Under the pieces are notes generated by a model that saw only the letters and a program-made list of their open reading frames with translations, was not told the origin of the DNA and searched no databases. Shown here one piece after another: positions 1 to 9,014 of a stretch of DNA of 64,000 nucleotides. Position numbers and translations under genes: made by a program. The stretch's first letter is position 1. Every line of letters starts with the position of its first letter. Source of the DNA: Lacinutrix algicola (GTDB taxonomy: Bacteria; Bacteroidota; Bacteroidia; Flavobacteriales; Flavobacteriaceae); NCBI RefSeq assembly GCF_001418085.1, contig NZ_LIQH01000039.1, positions 1-64,000 of the forward strand, written 5' to 3'.

Positions 1-40
1 TTCAACAGGCTTTTTTATATTCTATATATTTTATTGAATA

Positions 41-1243
41 TTAGTGTGGTTTAGCGACAGTAAAACTGAAACTAGTTTTTTCTCCTAATTTTGAATTAAC
101 TGCTATTGTACCTCCTAAAGATTTTACTAAATTCTGTACTGTAGATAAACCTATACCATGGCCTTTGTTTCCATTACGGTCCAAGTTGCCTACAGTAGAA
201 AATAACTCGAAAATAGACTCTAATTTGTCTTCAGGAATACCAATACCATTATCTGTTATTTCGAAATTGTAAAAATCATCTGTTACAAAACAAGAAATAT
301 CAATTACAGTATTTTCTTTATCACTATATTTTAAACTGTTACCAATAAGGTTAAGTAAAATTTGCTCTAAAGCAACATGATTACACTCTATTTCAACATC
401 TTGTTCAGGGAAGTTAATATGGCAATTAGTATTTATTTGAAGTAAATCTACCAAATCTTCAAGTAGATGATTTATATGAAAAGATTCAAAATCACCTTCA
501 ACTTTGTCGCTCTCATAGTGTTCTAATAAATTAGAAATGTATTCGCTTAGCGTAAACGATGCTCTTTTTAAATAGCCTAAATACTCTAAACCTTTTTCAT
601 CTAGTTGTCCTTCATATTTCTTTTTTAAAATATCTGAGGTTACTATCATATTTGCCAAAGGCATCTTCATATCATGAGATACGTGGCCTGCGAAATTTTT
701 TAATTTTTCGTTTTGTTGTACTAATTCTTTACGTACTTCTCTAAGTTCTAAATTATTTTTTCTAAGCTCGAAAAGTTGTACCACTTGTTTAGCTAAAACA
801 ATTAGCATTTCTTTTTGTTTCTTATTTAAAACTCGTGGTTTAGTATCAAAAATACAGAGTGTTCCTAAAGCAAAGCCATCTGCATTTATTAAAGGAGCTC
901 CTGCATAAAATATAGCGTTGTGTTCTTTTACTAATGGATTGTCTTTAAATCTTTCATCTTCTCTTGCATCTTCAATAATAAACAAATCATCTTCGCATAA
1001 AACAGCATGTCCACAAAAAGAAGTCGATCTTGGCGACTCGTTAAAAGGAACACCGTGATGAGACTTTAAAAAATTTCTATCAAGATCTATAAGTGTTACT
1101 AGAGAAATAGGAACATCTATAACATTAGAAATTAAACCTGTAATATTATCGAAATCTTCTTCGGGTAAAGTGTCTAAAAGGCGGTAAGAGTTAACCGCTT
1201 TAAGTCGAGCAGATTCATTTTTAGGAATTTTAGGAGTTATCAA
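41..1243 (-). CDS. GAF-domain sensor histidine kinase
   Basis: Cytosolic two-component sensor kinase of 400 residues. A GAF domain fills about residues 15-160 (FCGHA at 76-80). A short helical linker then leads to the phosphoacceptor helix with His190 in HVSHDM. The HATPase domain follows, with N-box residues around Asn298-302, DNGIGIP at 331-337 and GHGIGLS at 361-367. There is no signal peptide or membrane segment, so the GAF domain presumably senses an internal signal; its ligand cannot be read from sequence. No response regulator lies beside it, so it is an orphan kinase here. All catalytic boxes are intact. Confidence 0.9.
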   Translation of the reverse strand: MITPKIPKNESARLKAVNSYRLLDTLPEEDFDNITGLISNVIDVPISLVTLIDLDRNFLKSHHGVPFNESPRSTSFCGHAVLCEDDLFIIEDAREDERFKDNPLVKEHNAIFYAGAPLINADGFALGTLCIFDTKPRVLNKKQKEMLIVLAKQVVQLFELRKNNLELREVRKELVQQNEKLKNFAGHVSHDMKMPLANMIVTSDILKKKYEGQLDEKGLEYLGYLKRASFTLSEYISNLLEHYESDKVEGDFESFHINHLLEDLVDLLQINTNCHINFPEQDVEIECNHVALEQILLNLIGNSLKYSDKENTVIDISCFVTDDFYNFEITDNGIGIPEDKLESIFELFSTVGNLDRNGNKGHGIGLSTVQNLVKSLGGTIAVNSKLGEKTSFSFTVAKPH

Positions 1244-1418
1244 ATTAAAACTAGAGTTAAATTGTTTAAAATTAATGGATTAAACTAGTGTGTAATTTGT
1301 TTATCCTTTAGGACAAAGTTAAGCAAAATAAAAATTGAAGATTTCATTTTTAAATGATTTGATAGAGAAGGAGTAAAAAGAAACTAATTTATAGAAATAA
1401 GTAGTATCTCTTTTCTAG

Positions 1419-2183
1419 CTAAAAACCTTCAAAGACACCTAAACCAAATAATGCGAAATCATATTTTACAGGATCGGTTTTGTCTAGTTTTTTGAGTGCG
1501 GCATCTAATTCAGCTAATGCTTTACCATCATTTTGTTTTCGTTTTAAAAGCCCAAGTTTTCTTGCAACATTTCCCGAATGCACATCTAACGGACAAGATA
1601 ATTGAGAAGGCGATAGCGATTTCCAAATACCAAAATCTACTCCAGTATTATCGTCTCTAACCATCCACCGTAAAAACATATTTATACGTTTTGCTGCCGA
1701 GTTTTTTAGCGGATCGCTAACATGCTTTTGAGTGCGTTGTAAATGTTCTATTTCGAAAAAGGATTGTTTAAAATAATGTATTGCTTTTTGTAACGAATCC
1801 TTTTCTGCATGTTTTGCAAAAACTGCTTCTAAGCCGTTGTGATTGGTGTAAATATGATTTAAACTTTTTATAAAAGTGATAAAATCTAGTCCATTAAAGG
1901 TTCTATGCACAAAAGGTTCTAGCTTTTCTAAATCTTCTTCTTGATGATTCATTATAAAATCGTGAGGAGAATGATCGAGCAAATCCATCATTTTTTTACA
2001 ATTAGTAATAATACTTTTTCTGTTTCCCCAAGAAATGGTAGCACTTAAAAAACCTGCTATTTCAATGTCTTCTTTTTTACTAAATAAATGCGGAATTTGT
2101 ATTGGGTCGCTAGTGATAAAATCGGGTCTATTGTATTGTTCTACTTTAGCGTCTAGAAATTCTTTAAGCTCTTTATTGGTCAT
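1419..2183 (-). CDS. TIGR02757 family protein (DUF2400)
   Basis: A 254-residue protein of the TIGR02757/DUF2400 family, which is widespread in Bacteroidota and has no settled function. Recognised from the N-terminal LKEFLDAKVEQYN segment, the ATISWGNRKSI block near residue 50, and the C-terminal RINMFLRWMVRDD and CPLDVHSGNVARKLGL blocks. The last resemble HhH-type DNA-glycosylase folds, so a nucleic-acid role is possible, but that is inference. The length is normal and it has no signal peptide. It precedes the unknown lipoprotein gene on the same strand by 48 bases. Confidence 0.8.
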   Translation of the reverse strand: MTNKELKEFLDAKVEQYNRPDFITSDPIQIPHLFSKKEDIEIAGFLSATISWGNRKSIITNCKKMMDLLDHSPHDFIMNHQEEDLEKLEPFVHRTFNGLDFITFIKSLNHIYTNHNGLEAVFAKHAEKDSLQKAIHYFKQSFFEIEHLQRTQKHVSDPLKNSAAKRINMFLRWMVRDDNTGVDFGIWKSLSPSQLSCPLDVHSGNVARKLGLLKRKQNDGKALAELDAALKKLDKTDPVKYDFALFGLGVFEGF

Positions 2184-2231
2184 TTCTTTATGTCGTTTAT
2201 AATAGAATAAGTTTATTGTTCTCTTAAGGTG

Positions 2232-3269
2232 CTACAATTTTACGCCAAATTTAAAACCTAAAGAAAAATTAAATTCTTTATTTTTATTAATGGTCTTTAA
2301 ACCTTCGTCACGGAAAAAATCATAATGGTTATCATCATCCCTTAGGTAATGTATTTCATTATCGAACTCTAAAGCTAAGTTTTCTACTTTTCTTAATCTG
2401 ATACCAAAACCGGAATAGAAATCGAAATAAAACAATTTTCCGACTGGTACGTTAATTCCGTATTTTAAGTTAATTAAAGTAATGGTTTTTTTTCTAGCAA
2501 AATCGTCTGTAATTAATGCTATTTCTTGATTTGGATCAAGTTGATTTTCAAAATAACCTATGCTATCATTATAATTGTTTTTAATAATCCGAAGTTCTAA
2601 ACTTAAGTATTCGTTTAAAGTTGTGTTTCCTGTTAAATTAATTTTATTATATAGTTTTGGTTCTATTCTAAAAGAATAACCTTTATCTTTTATAAGGGTA
2701 GTATTCGATTGATCTCTTAAGCGTTCAGTATATTTTGTTCCAAACTCTGTGCTAATACTAATGTTATTAGAAACAAAATATTCTGTACCTAAAGTAAGCA
2801 TAGGAGTGGAGAATACGTCTATTGCATTAAGAGGAGAAGTATATATAAAAGTAGTCCCTTTTTTTATTTCATTTATCTTTTTAAGGGATAGGTTGAAGTT
2901 GTTATTTATACTGTCCCAAGAAAAATGAAGGTTTTTTTTGTAGGTAAAACGTTTTTGGTTAGTTAAATCTACCAACATACCTAAGCCATAATTAAATGGG
3001 ATGTTTGTAAAAAAAGCAATACTGTTTTTTGCTTTTATATCGAATTCATTCTTATAACCATCTTTTAAGACTACCAAACTTAAAGAGTCTCTAGATCGTA
3101 AAGGTTTTATTTTAATGGACTGTTTACCAATAGCGATAGTATCTGTATTATAAACAATGTTACTTTCTGTATCTGCAGAAATAGAAATTTTAGTTGTTTT
3201 TCTATTTGTTAATGTAGCGCAAGAGTTTAGTAGTAAAACTATGGATAGAAAATAAAGTATTTGCCTCAT
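2232..3269 (-). CDS. Lipoprotein with PEGA-like N-terminus and probable outer-membrane barrel
   Basis: 345 residues, family not recognised. The N-terminus is a lipoprotein signal (hydrophobic run ending LLNSC, Cys17). Residues about 18-115 form a beta-rich domain resembling the N-terminus of the neighbouring protease-like gene at 3399-4925. Both start SCA, have a short strand pattern, a turn with a lysine-rich KPLRSRDSL or KLPRDRQV block, a KDGYK or TEGFK motif and a later hydrophobic FFTNIPFNYG or SWVPFGV stretch. The remainder alternates polar and hydrophobic residues and ends NFSLGFKFGVKL, as an outer-membrane strand would. I infer a cell-envelope protein. Confidence 0.7.
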   Translation of the reverse strand: MRQILYFLSIVLLLNSCATLTNRKTTKISISADTESNIVYNTDTIAIGKQSIKIKPLRSRDSLSLVVLKDGYKNEFDIKAKNSIAFFTNIPFNYGLGMLVDLTNQKRFTYKKNLHFSWDSINNNFNLSLKKINEIKKGTTFIYTSPLNAIDVFSTPMLTLGTEYFVSNNISISTEFGTKYTERLRDQSNTTLIKDKGYSFRIEPKLYNKINLTGNTTLNEYLSLELRIIKNNYNDSIGYFENQLDPNQEIALITDDFARKKTITLINLKYGINVPVGKLFYFDFYSGFGIRLRKVENLALEFDNEIHYLRDDDNHYDFFRDEGLKTINKNKEFNFSLGFKFGVKL

Positions 3270-3322
3270 GCTTGTTTACTTATAGATGCATAAAGTGATA
3301 AAAGGTTGCGTCTTTTCTTTAC

Positions 3323-3360
3323 ATAAAAATACCTCCAAACAGTATTAAACTTTTTGGAGG
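3323..3360 (-). terminator. Rho-independent terminator of the HtrA-like lipoprotein gene
   Basis: Perfect 8-bp stem CCTCCAAA / TTTGGAGG (3332-3339 with 3353-3360), followed on the minus strand by a T-rich run. It lies 39 bases past the stop codon of the minus-strand gene at 3399-4925. Confidence 0.8.
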
Positions 3361-3398
3361 CATTGTATAACTTGCTTTTGTAATTATATGCTTAATTA

Positions 3399-4925
3399 TT
3401 ATTTAATAAATAATGCTTTGCTTATTAATTCTGCAGGAATTGCAAATCCTAAACCTTCGATACCAACACCAGATAATTTAGCATTAATAACACCAATTAA
3501 AGTGCCTTCTTTGCTAATCATTGGTCCACCACTGTTACCTCCGTTAACACCAGCATCGGTTTGAATTAATTTAACTCCTTCATTTTCTCTGTCTCCAGAA
3601 ATAATACCTTTGTTTAACGTTTGTCCTAACTCTACAGTAGTTGGAGTTCCAATAATAAAGATATCATCACCAGTTTTGTAGTTTTTAGCTGCAGGTAAAG
3701 TAAAATGGCTGTTAAAAGTAGCATCTACTTTTAATAACGCTAAATCTAAATTTTCACTCTGTCTTACTAATTTAGCTTTGTATTCCTTATTATCTTTTGT
3801 TACAACAGTAATGTCTTCTTTAGAATTAGCAACTACATGAAAATTAGTTAAAATGTAACCATCTGTACTTACTTTAAATCCACTTCCATGACCTTCGGCA
3901 ACCTTAATAGTAACTGTTCCATTTAATGCAGAATCTACATCATTAATAGTTGTTCCTTTAGATAGTGTAATGTATGGTAGCGTTTTTTGTACAGCAATAT
4001 TATCTTTACTTAAATGCTCTTTAACTTTTTTGTTATCAATAAAGTTTAAAAAAGAAGATGCTATAGCATCTTCAACAGCTAAAAGAGCAGTTGCTTCTTT
4101 ATTATAATCTATAGAAAACTGTCCAGATTTAGCCTTGTAACTTTTAGTATAGATTGTTTGTCCGTAAACATCTTGAAAATCCCAAGCAACATTAACTTCG
4201 GCTTGTAAAAAACTCATTGAACGTTTAGCAGCAGATTGATATACATATTGTATATCTAACTTGCTAATTTTAGCACTTAAGTATGCAGAGTTTGTTTTGT
4301 TTTTAAAAATAGTATTAGTAGAGTCTGAGTACTTATACTTTAATAAAAGGTTGTTTAAAGAGGATGTAAAAATAGAATTATCAAATTCAATTTTATCTAC
4401 ATTCGTGTCTACGTCTTTAAACTTATTTTTCTTATTCTTTTTAAGGGAACGGTGCTTAATTTTTCTAATTTTTAAGGCCTTCTCATCAAGATCGAATTCT
4501 GTGTTTTTTACAAAAAGGTATTTTTGATCTTCAGTTTTAATGGCAATAGGTATTAATTTTTCTTTAACTGAAACTTCTTTTTTATAGTTAAAACTTTTAG
4601 GTCCATAATCCATAAAAGGAGGGTAGAATAATACACCAAAAGGAACCCAAGATAAAATGTGTAACGCCGATTTCTGATTTTGGTAATGTACTACGTATTG
4701 ATCTTTGAAGCCTTCAGTTTCAATTTTAAGTTGTTTAACTTGGCGATCTCTTGGTAATTTAGATTTTACATTTCTTCCAGATCCTTGCTTAACATCATCT
4801 ACATAAACTACAGATTTAGCATTTTTGGTTCTTACGTTAACATTTTTTTGAACTTTACTATTAAGTATAGATGCACAACTGTTCATCATAATTGCAATAG
4901 AAAGTAATAGTAGAATTTTTTTCAT
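3399..4925 (-). CDS. Lipoprotein with C-terminal trypsin-like (HtrA/S1C) serine protease domain
   Basis: 508 residues. A lipoprotein signal ends MMNSC (Cys17). A PEGA-like domain (about 20-120) is followed by a hydrophilic lysine-rich linker (150-175), a domain of unknown type (175-300), and a chymotrypsin-fold protease domain (about 325-508). The triad is visible: His363 in TNFHVV, Asp394 in NLDLALL and Ser465 in GGNSGGP. Unlike DegP there is no PDZ domain after the protease. I infer a membrane-anchored periplasmic or surface protease. It has its own terminator (3323-3360), and the N-terminal domain is shared with the adjacent lipoprotein gene. Its substrate is unknown. Confidence 0.85.
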   Translation of the reverse strand: MKKILLLLSIAIMMNSCASILNSKVQKNVNVRTKNAKSVVYVDDVKQGSGRNVKSKLPRDRQVKQLKIETEGFKDQYVVHYQNQKSALHILSWVPFGVLFYPPFMDYGPKSFNYKKEVSVKEKLIPIAIKTEDQKYLFVKNTEFDLDEKALKIRKIKHRSLKKNKKNKFKDVDTNVDKIEFDNSIFTSSLNNLLLKYKYSDSTNTIFKNKTNSAYLSAKISKLDIQYVYQSAAKRSMSFLQAEVNVAWDFQDVYGQTIYTKSYKAKSGQFSIDYNKEATALLAVEDAIASSFLNFIDNKKVKEHLSKDNIAVQKTLPYITLSKGTTINDVDSALNGTVTIKVAEGHGSGFKVSTDGYILTNFHVVANSKEDITVVTKDNKEYKAKLVRQSENLDLALLKVDATFNSHFTLPAAKNYKTGDDIFIIGTPTTVELGQTLNKGIISGDRENEGVKLIQTDAGVNGGNSGGPMISKEGTLIGVINAKLSGVGIEGLGFAIPAELISKALFIK

Positions 4926-5010
4926 TGGTTAGGTTTTGTTTGGATAAGGAACAATATTAATAAAAATATAGCGAAAAAGACTACTTTATGAGATAAGTTA
5001 AATCCTTGTT

Positions 5011-5044
5011 AAAAAGAAAAACCATTACGTATTGTGTAATGGTT
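5011..5044 (-). terminator. Terminator downstream of the pheT-PAP2 unit
   Basis: Perfect 9-bp stem AACCATTAC / GTAATGGTT (5020-5028 with 5036-5044) with a 7-base loop. On the minus strand it is followed by TTTCTTTTT. It lies about 95 bases after the PAP2 stop codon. Confidence 0.8.
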
Positions 5045-5137
5045 TGTTTATTAATGTTTTATGGTATTTTTTTTGACATGTAGACTTGATTCGTTATCAA
5101 TACTTTGCCTTTATAATAAATATGGTATAAATAGTAT

Positions 5138-5983
5138 TTAAAAGGTGCCAATTAATCCAATTTGGTTACCAGAAAAAGACATGTTCCAAGCAATGCGTTT
5201 TTCTTTTTTGTAGGTATATGCTTTAGAGTTGAATAGAAATTTATCTACACTATCTACAACTGCAATACTTAAAGCAGTTGCAAGACCAACATCTGTAAGC
5301 CAGTGAGCGCCAGCAAATAATCTAGAAATAGGAGCGACAGATCCTAGAGAGTAAACAGCTATTTTGGACCAAGTGTTATCAAACTGTTTTGCTATAGCAT
5401 GAGACATTGTAACAGATAGTACTGTATGGCCAGATGGAAAAGAATGAAATCCAGATTCCTTAGACCAAAATCTAAACTCATTACTTTTGTAACCATTTAG
5501 CGGTCGTGTTCTACCAAAAGCGGTTTTACTAACACTTTGTATTACACCTGTAGTAAAAGAGGATGCAATAATTAAAACACTTAATTTTCTTATGTTTTCG
5601 TTCTTAGCAAATAAGCCGTAACCATAAATACCCGCGTTAGCAATAAAGTAAACTTGAGGACTTCCAAAACGAGTTCCTAATTCTTGAAAAAGTTTTGGTG
5701 GTTTTTGACGCACAAAAAAAGCACTGGTCTCGTCATCTACAGTAGATAGCGCAGCGGCTCCAAGAATTACAGTTCCTAACGTTGTGAAATCTTTTTTCTT
5801 CCAATGAAAAGGCCTGGTAAAAGAATGTTTTACACCTAATATAGCTTGTTTAGTATCATGTAGCAACAATCTTCCGGTAGAGGAAGTGTCTTTTTTTTCT
5901 TCATCTATAATACTTTGAGCGCTTACTTTAAAAGTAAAAAGTACTATAAAAATAAACGCGATATTTCTAATAGACAATAGCAT
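5138..5983 (-). CDS. PAP2-family phosphatase
   Basis: 281-residue membrane-associated phosphatase of the PAP2/acid-phosphatase superfamily. It has an N-terminal signal or anchor (about residues 5-23) and the three superfamily motifs in order: K..FGRTRP, FPSGHT and SRLFAGAHWLTD. The conserved Lys, Arg, both His and Asp residues are present. Members remove phosphate from lipids such as phosphatidate, undecaprenyl-diphosphate or phosphatidylglycerophosphate; the substrate cannot be chosen here. The start lies 3 bases after the pheT stop codon, so it is probably co-transcribed with pheT and ends at the terminator at 5011-5044. Confidence 0.88.
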   Translation of the reverse strand: MLLSIRNIAFIFIVLFTFKVSAQSIIDEEKKDTSSTGRLLLHDTKQAILGVKHSFTRPFHWKKKDFTTLGTVILGAAALSTVDDETSAFFVRQKPPKLFQELGTRFGSPQVYFIANAGIYGYGLFAKNENIRKLSVLIIASSFTTGVIQSVSKTAFGRTRPLNGYKSNEFRFWSKESGFHSFPSGHTVLSVTMSHAIAKQFDNTWSKIAVYSLGSVAPISRLFAGAHWLTDVGLATALSIAVVDSVDKFLFNSKAYTYKKEKRIAWNMSFSGNQIGLIGTF

Positions 5984-5986
5984 ACT

Positions 5987-8413
5987 TTATCTTAATTCAG
6001 CTCCTAATTTACTCTCAAAGTTCTTTTGAAGTTTGTTCATTATCTTATCTACGACTTTGTCTGTAAGTGTTTTATGCTCGTCTTGAAACATAAAACTTAC
6101 AGCGTAACTTTTTTTGCCATTAGGTAAGTTTTTACCTTGGTAGACGTCAAAAAGATTTACGTTTTTAAGTAGTTGTTTTTCAGTTTGTTTTGCAATAGTA
6201 TGTATTTCTTCAAAAGTTACTTTATTGTCTAATAAAAGCGCAAAATCACGTCTAACTTCAGGATACTTAGGTATTGCTGTAAATTTAATTTTATTACGTT
6301 TTGCTATTTCAATTATATTATCCCAGTTAAAATCTGCAAATAATACCTCTTGACTAATATCAAAATGTTTATTAATCTTGTTTTTTACAATTCCAAAATC
6401 TACTAAAACTGTTTTACCTTGACTATACTGTATCCCTTCTGTAAAAGCATCGTTTTTTGTAGGCATTGCTCTGTATCGAGATATTCCTAAACGCTCTAAA
6501 GCCGTTTCAATAGTTCCTTTTAAGTAAAAGAAATCTCCTTTTTGTTGTGGTGTTGCCCAACTTTCTTGAGATTTATTTCCTGTAACAAATAAAGTTAAAT
6601 GCTTGTATTCTTCACGTGTACCGTTGTAATCGTGGTATGTTTTTCCAAATTCGAAAAACTTTAAATCACTTCGTCTACGGTTAATATTATAAGACACAGC
6701 TTCTAATCCAGAAAACAATAACGACTGTCTCATTACAGATAAATCGTTACTTAAAGGATTTAGCATTGTTATATTGTGTTCTTCTTTTAACTGATCGCTA
6801 AGTGTTATATAAGTAGGAGTTGTTAAAGAATTGGCCATAATCTCAAAGAAACCTTGAGCGGCTAATTGATTACCAACAACATTTTGTAGCTTATGATCTT
6901 CAAATTTTGAAGAATTAGAGATAGAAGCGTTAAGTTTTGTTGTGGTTTTAATATTGTTATAACCATACACACGTAGAATTTCTTCTATTACATCGGCTTC
7001 ACGTTGCACATCGTTTCTATAGGCAGGAATCGTTAAACCTAAACCAGTTTCTGTTACATTATTAACTTTAATTTCTAAAGATGATAAAATGCTTTTTATA
7101 ATTTCCTTATCAATTTCTTGGCCAATAAGTTTTGTAACTTTATCGAAAGTTATATGTACTTGAAAGTCTTCAATTTTATTAGAATACGAATCTGAAACAT
7201 CACTAGTAATTTCACCACCTGCTAACTCTTGAATTAATAGAGCAGCACGTTTTAAAGCATATTCTGTAATGTTTGGATCGATACCACGTTCAAATCTAAA
7301 AGAAGCATCTGTATTTAAAGCATGACGTTTTGCTGTTTTTCTAACGCTCACAGGATTAAAGTAAGCACTTTCTAAGAAAATTTTAGTTGTATTATTAGAA
7401 ACTCCAGAGTCTAAACCGCCAAAAACACCAGCAATACATAAAGGTTTTTCTGTATCACAAATCATTAAATCGTCTTCGTGTAATTCGCGCTCAATACCAT
7501 CTAAAGTTGTAAACTTTGTACCTTTATCAACAGTTTTTATTTCTATTTTATTGCCAGAAATTTTATCAGCATCAAAAGCATGAAGTGGTTGCCCTAGTTC
7601 GTGTAATACATAATTTGTAGCATCTACAATATTATTTATTGGTGATAAACCGATAGCTTTTAAGCGGTGTTGTATCCAAGTTGGAGACTCTGCAACTTTT
7701 ACTCCAGATATGGTAACGCCACAATAACGTGGTGCTAATTCTTTATTTTGTACATCTACATCTATTTTTAATGAACGGCTATCTACGTGAAAAGAACTCA
7801 CAGAAGGCGTTATTAATTCTAGATTTATGTCTTTATGTTGTAAACCAGCTTTTAAATCACGAGCAGTACCAAAGTGGCTCATTGCATCTGCTCTGTTAGG
7901 TGTTAAACCTATTTCAAAAACCTGGTCGTTTTCAATATCAAATAAATCGGCACAAGCAGTACCAACAATAGTATCTGGATCTAAAACCATAATACCATCG
8001 TGAGACTTACCAAGACCAAGTTCATCTTCAGCGCAAATCATTCCAAAGCTTTCTTCTCCACGAATCTTACCTTTTTTAATGGTCCATGCTTCACCTTCTT
8101 CAGTATATAAAGTAGTGCCAATTGTAGCAACAGGTACTTTTTGGCCAGCAGCAACATTTGGTGCTCCACAAACAATTTGTACAGGAGCATCGGCTCCAAT
8201 ATTTACGGTAGTAACCTTAAGTTTGTCTGCATTACTGTGTTGTTCGCAGGTTAAAACTTCTCCAACTACAATACCTTCCAATCCACCTTTTATGCTTTGG
8301 TAAGTGTCTAAACCTTCTACTTCAAGGCCTAAATCTGTAAGTAATTCGCTAGTTTGTTCTGGTGTCCAATCTGTCTTTATAAATTGTTTTATCCAGTTGT
8401 AAGAAATCTTCAT
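5987..8413 (-). CDS. pheT: Phenylalanyl-tRNA synthetase beta subunit
   Basis: Large beta subunit of the (alpha-beta)2 enzyme that charges tRNA-Phe. I place the start at the ATG at 8413 (protein begins MKISYNWIKQF, 808 residues). The open frame runs upstream to 8467, but that extension is not seen in the family. Domains: an OB-fold tRNA-binding domain (about 40-155, with SNADKLKV), the B3/B4 editing domain (about 210-390), B5 (about 400-475), the catalytic-like core, and a C-terminal FDX-ACB domain ending KLGAELR. The length is normal for bacteria. pheS is not adjacent, which is common in this phylum. Confidence 0.97.
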   Translation of the reverse strand: MKISYNWIKQFIKTDWTPEQTSELLTDLGLEVEGLDTYQSIKGGLEGIVVGEVLTCEQHSNADKLKVTTVNIGADAPVQIVCGAPNVAAGQKVPVATIGTTLYTEEGEAWTIKKGKIRGEESFGMICAEDELGLGKSHDGIMVLDPDTIVGTACADLFDIENDQVFEIGLTPNRADAMSHFGTARDLKAGLQHKDINLELITPSVSSFHVDSRSLKIDVDVQNKELAPRYCGVTISGVKVAESPTWIQHRLKAIGLSPINNIVDATNYVLHELGQPLHAFDADKISGNKIEIKTVDKGTKFTTLDGIERELHEDDLMICDTEKPLCIAGVFGGLDSGVSNNTTKIFLESAYFNPVSVRKTAKRHALNTDASFRFERGIDPNITEYALKRAALLIQELAGGEITSDVSDSYSNKIEDFQVHITFDKVTKLIGQEIDKEIIKSILSSLEIKVNNVTETGLGLTIPAYRNDVQREADVIEEILRVYGYNNIKTTTKLNASISNSSKFEDHKLQNVVGNQLAAQGFFEIMANSLTTPTYITLSDQLKEEHNITMLNPLSNDLSVMRQSLLFSGLEAVSYNINRRRSDLKFFEFGKTYHDYNGTREEYKHLTLFVTGNKSQESWATPQQKGDFFYLKGTIETALERLGISRYRAMPTKNDAFTEGIQYSQGKTVLVDFGIVKNKINKHFDISQEVLFADFNWDNIIEIAKRNKIKFTAIPKYPEVRRDFALLLDNKVTFEEIHTIAKQTEKQLLKNVNLFDVYQGKNLPNGKKSYAVSFMFQDEHKTLTDKVVDKIMNKLQKNFESKLGAELR

Positions 8414-8600
8414 GTGGTGTGCTTTAAGAGCGCAAATATAACAATAGTTCCGGCTTTTTAAAACCAAAGAATCGCTTTTTATTGTAATAAATTTGTTCTT
8501 GAAAAAGTGTTAAATGTTATAATTGAAAAGTCTAATTTTCTTTTATCGCCGTATCTACTGTTATATATAAATTACTAATCCACTTAAAATTATCTCAAAA

Positions 8601-8876
8601 ATAAAAAATTTCAAAAAAGTATTATTTTTAGCAATAGCATTAGTTTTTGCAAGTACACAATTTGTTACGGCACAAGAGAAAGTAGACGCAGAGGTTAAAG
8701 TAGAGAAGAAAGTTGAAGTTGAAAAAGAAGAGATTGAGGTTAAAACAATTCTAAGAAAAGATGCAGAAGTTGTAAAATCATCTGAATTAAAAGATGAAAA
8801 GACAGAGCCAAAGCGCATGGAAGGTGAAGGGACTAAGGAAGGTGATCTTGATGATAATGACGATGATAAAGCCTAA
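8601..8876 (+). CDS. Small secreted charged protein without a standard start codon
   Basis: A frame open from 8571 to the TAA at 8874-8876 encodes a convincing signal peptide (KNFKKVLFLAIALVFAS..VTAQ) and then a mature part rich in Glu, Lys and Asp, ending in an acidic DDNDDDKA tail. Where an ATG would be expected, in front of the KNFKK basic region, the codon is ATA (8601-8603); an ATT lies at 8589. The frame has no in-frame ATG, GTG or TTG ahead of the signal peptide. It may use a rare start or be a recent start-loss pseudogene. A strong terminator follows at 8924-8956 and a TAnnTTTG-like box lies at 8488-8495, which argues for a real gene of about 91 residues. The function is unknown. Confidence 0.55.
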   Translation: MKNFKKVLFLAIALVFASTQFVTAQEKVDAEVKVEKKVEVEKEEIEVKTILRKDAEVVKSSELKDEKTEPKRMEGEGTKEGDLDDNDDDKA

Positions 8877-8923
8877 ATTATAATTTAAAATGAGGTTTCC
8901 CTCAAGCCTTATTTTATGAAAAT

Positions 8924-8956
8924 GGCACTGCGAAAGCGGTGTCTTTTTTTTTTTTT
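8924..8956 (+). terminator. Rho-independent terminator
   Basis: 8-bp stem GGCACTGC / GCGGTGTC (two G-T pairs) closed by a GAAA tetraloop and followed by 13 T residues. It ends the small secreted-protein unit. Confidence 0.88.
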
Positions 8957-9014
8957 GCGTTTTTATTTGTTAGGTTTTTGTTGTTATTTCGAATAATATT
9001 TAAAACACTCCAAA

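Noticed and set aside
5987-8467. Longer pheT start at 8467
   Set aside because: The extra 18 residues are not typical of PheT; the ATG at 8413 gives the family N-terminus MKISYNWIK.
8561-8818. 85-residue minus-strand reading frame
   Set aside because: It is Ser/Thr/Phe-rich and exactly antisense to the small secreted protein frame, whose signal peptide and terminator are convincing. I take it as a shadow.
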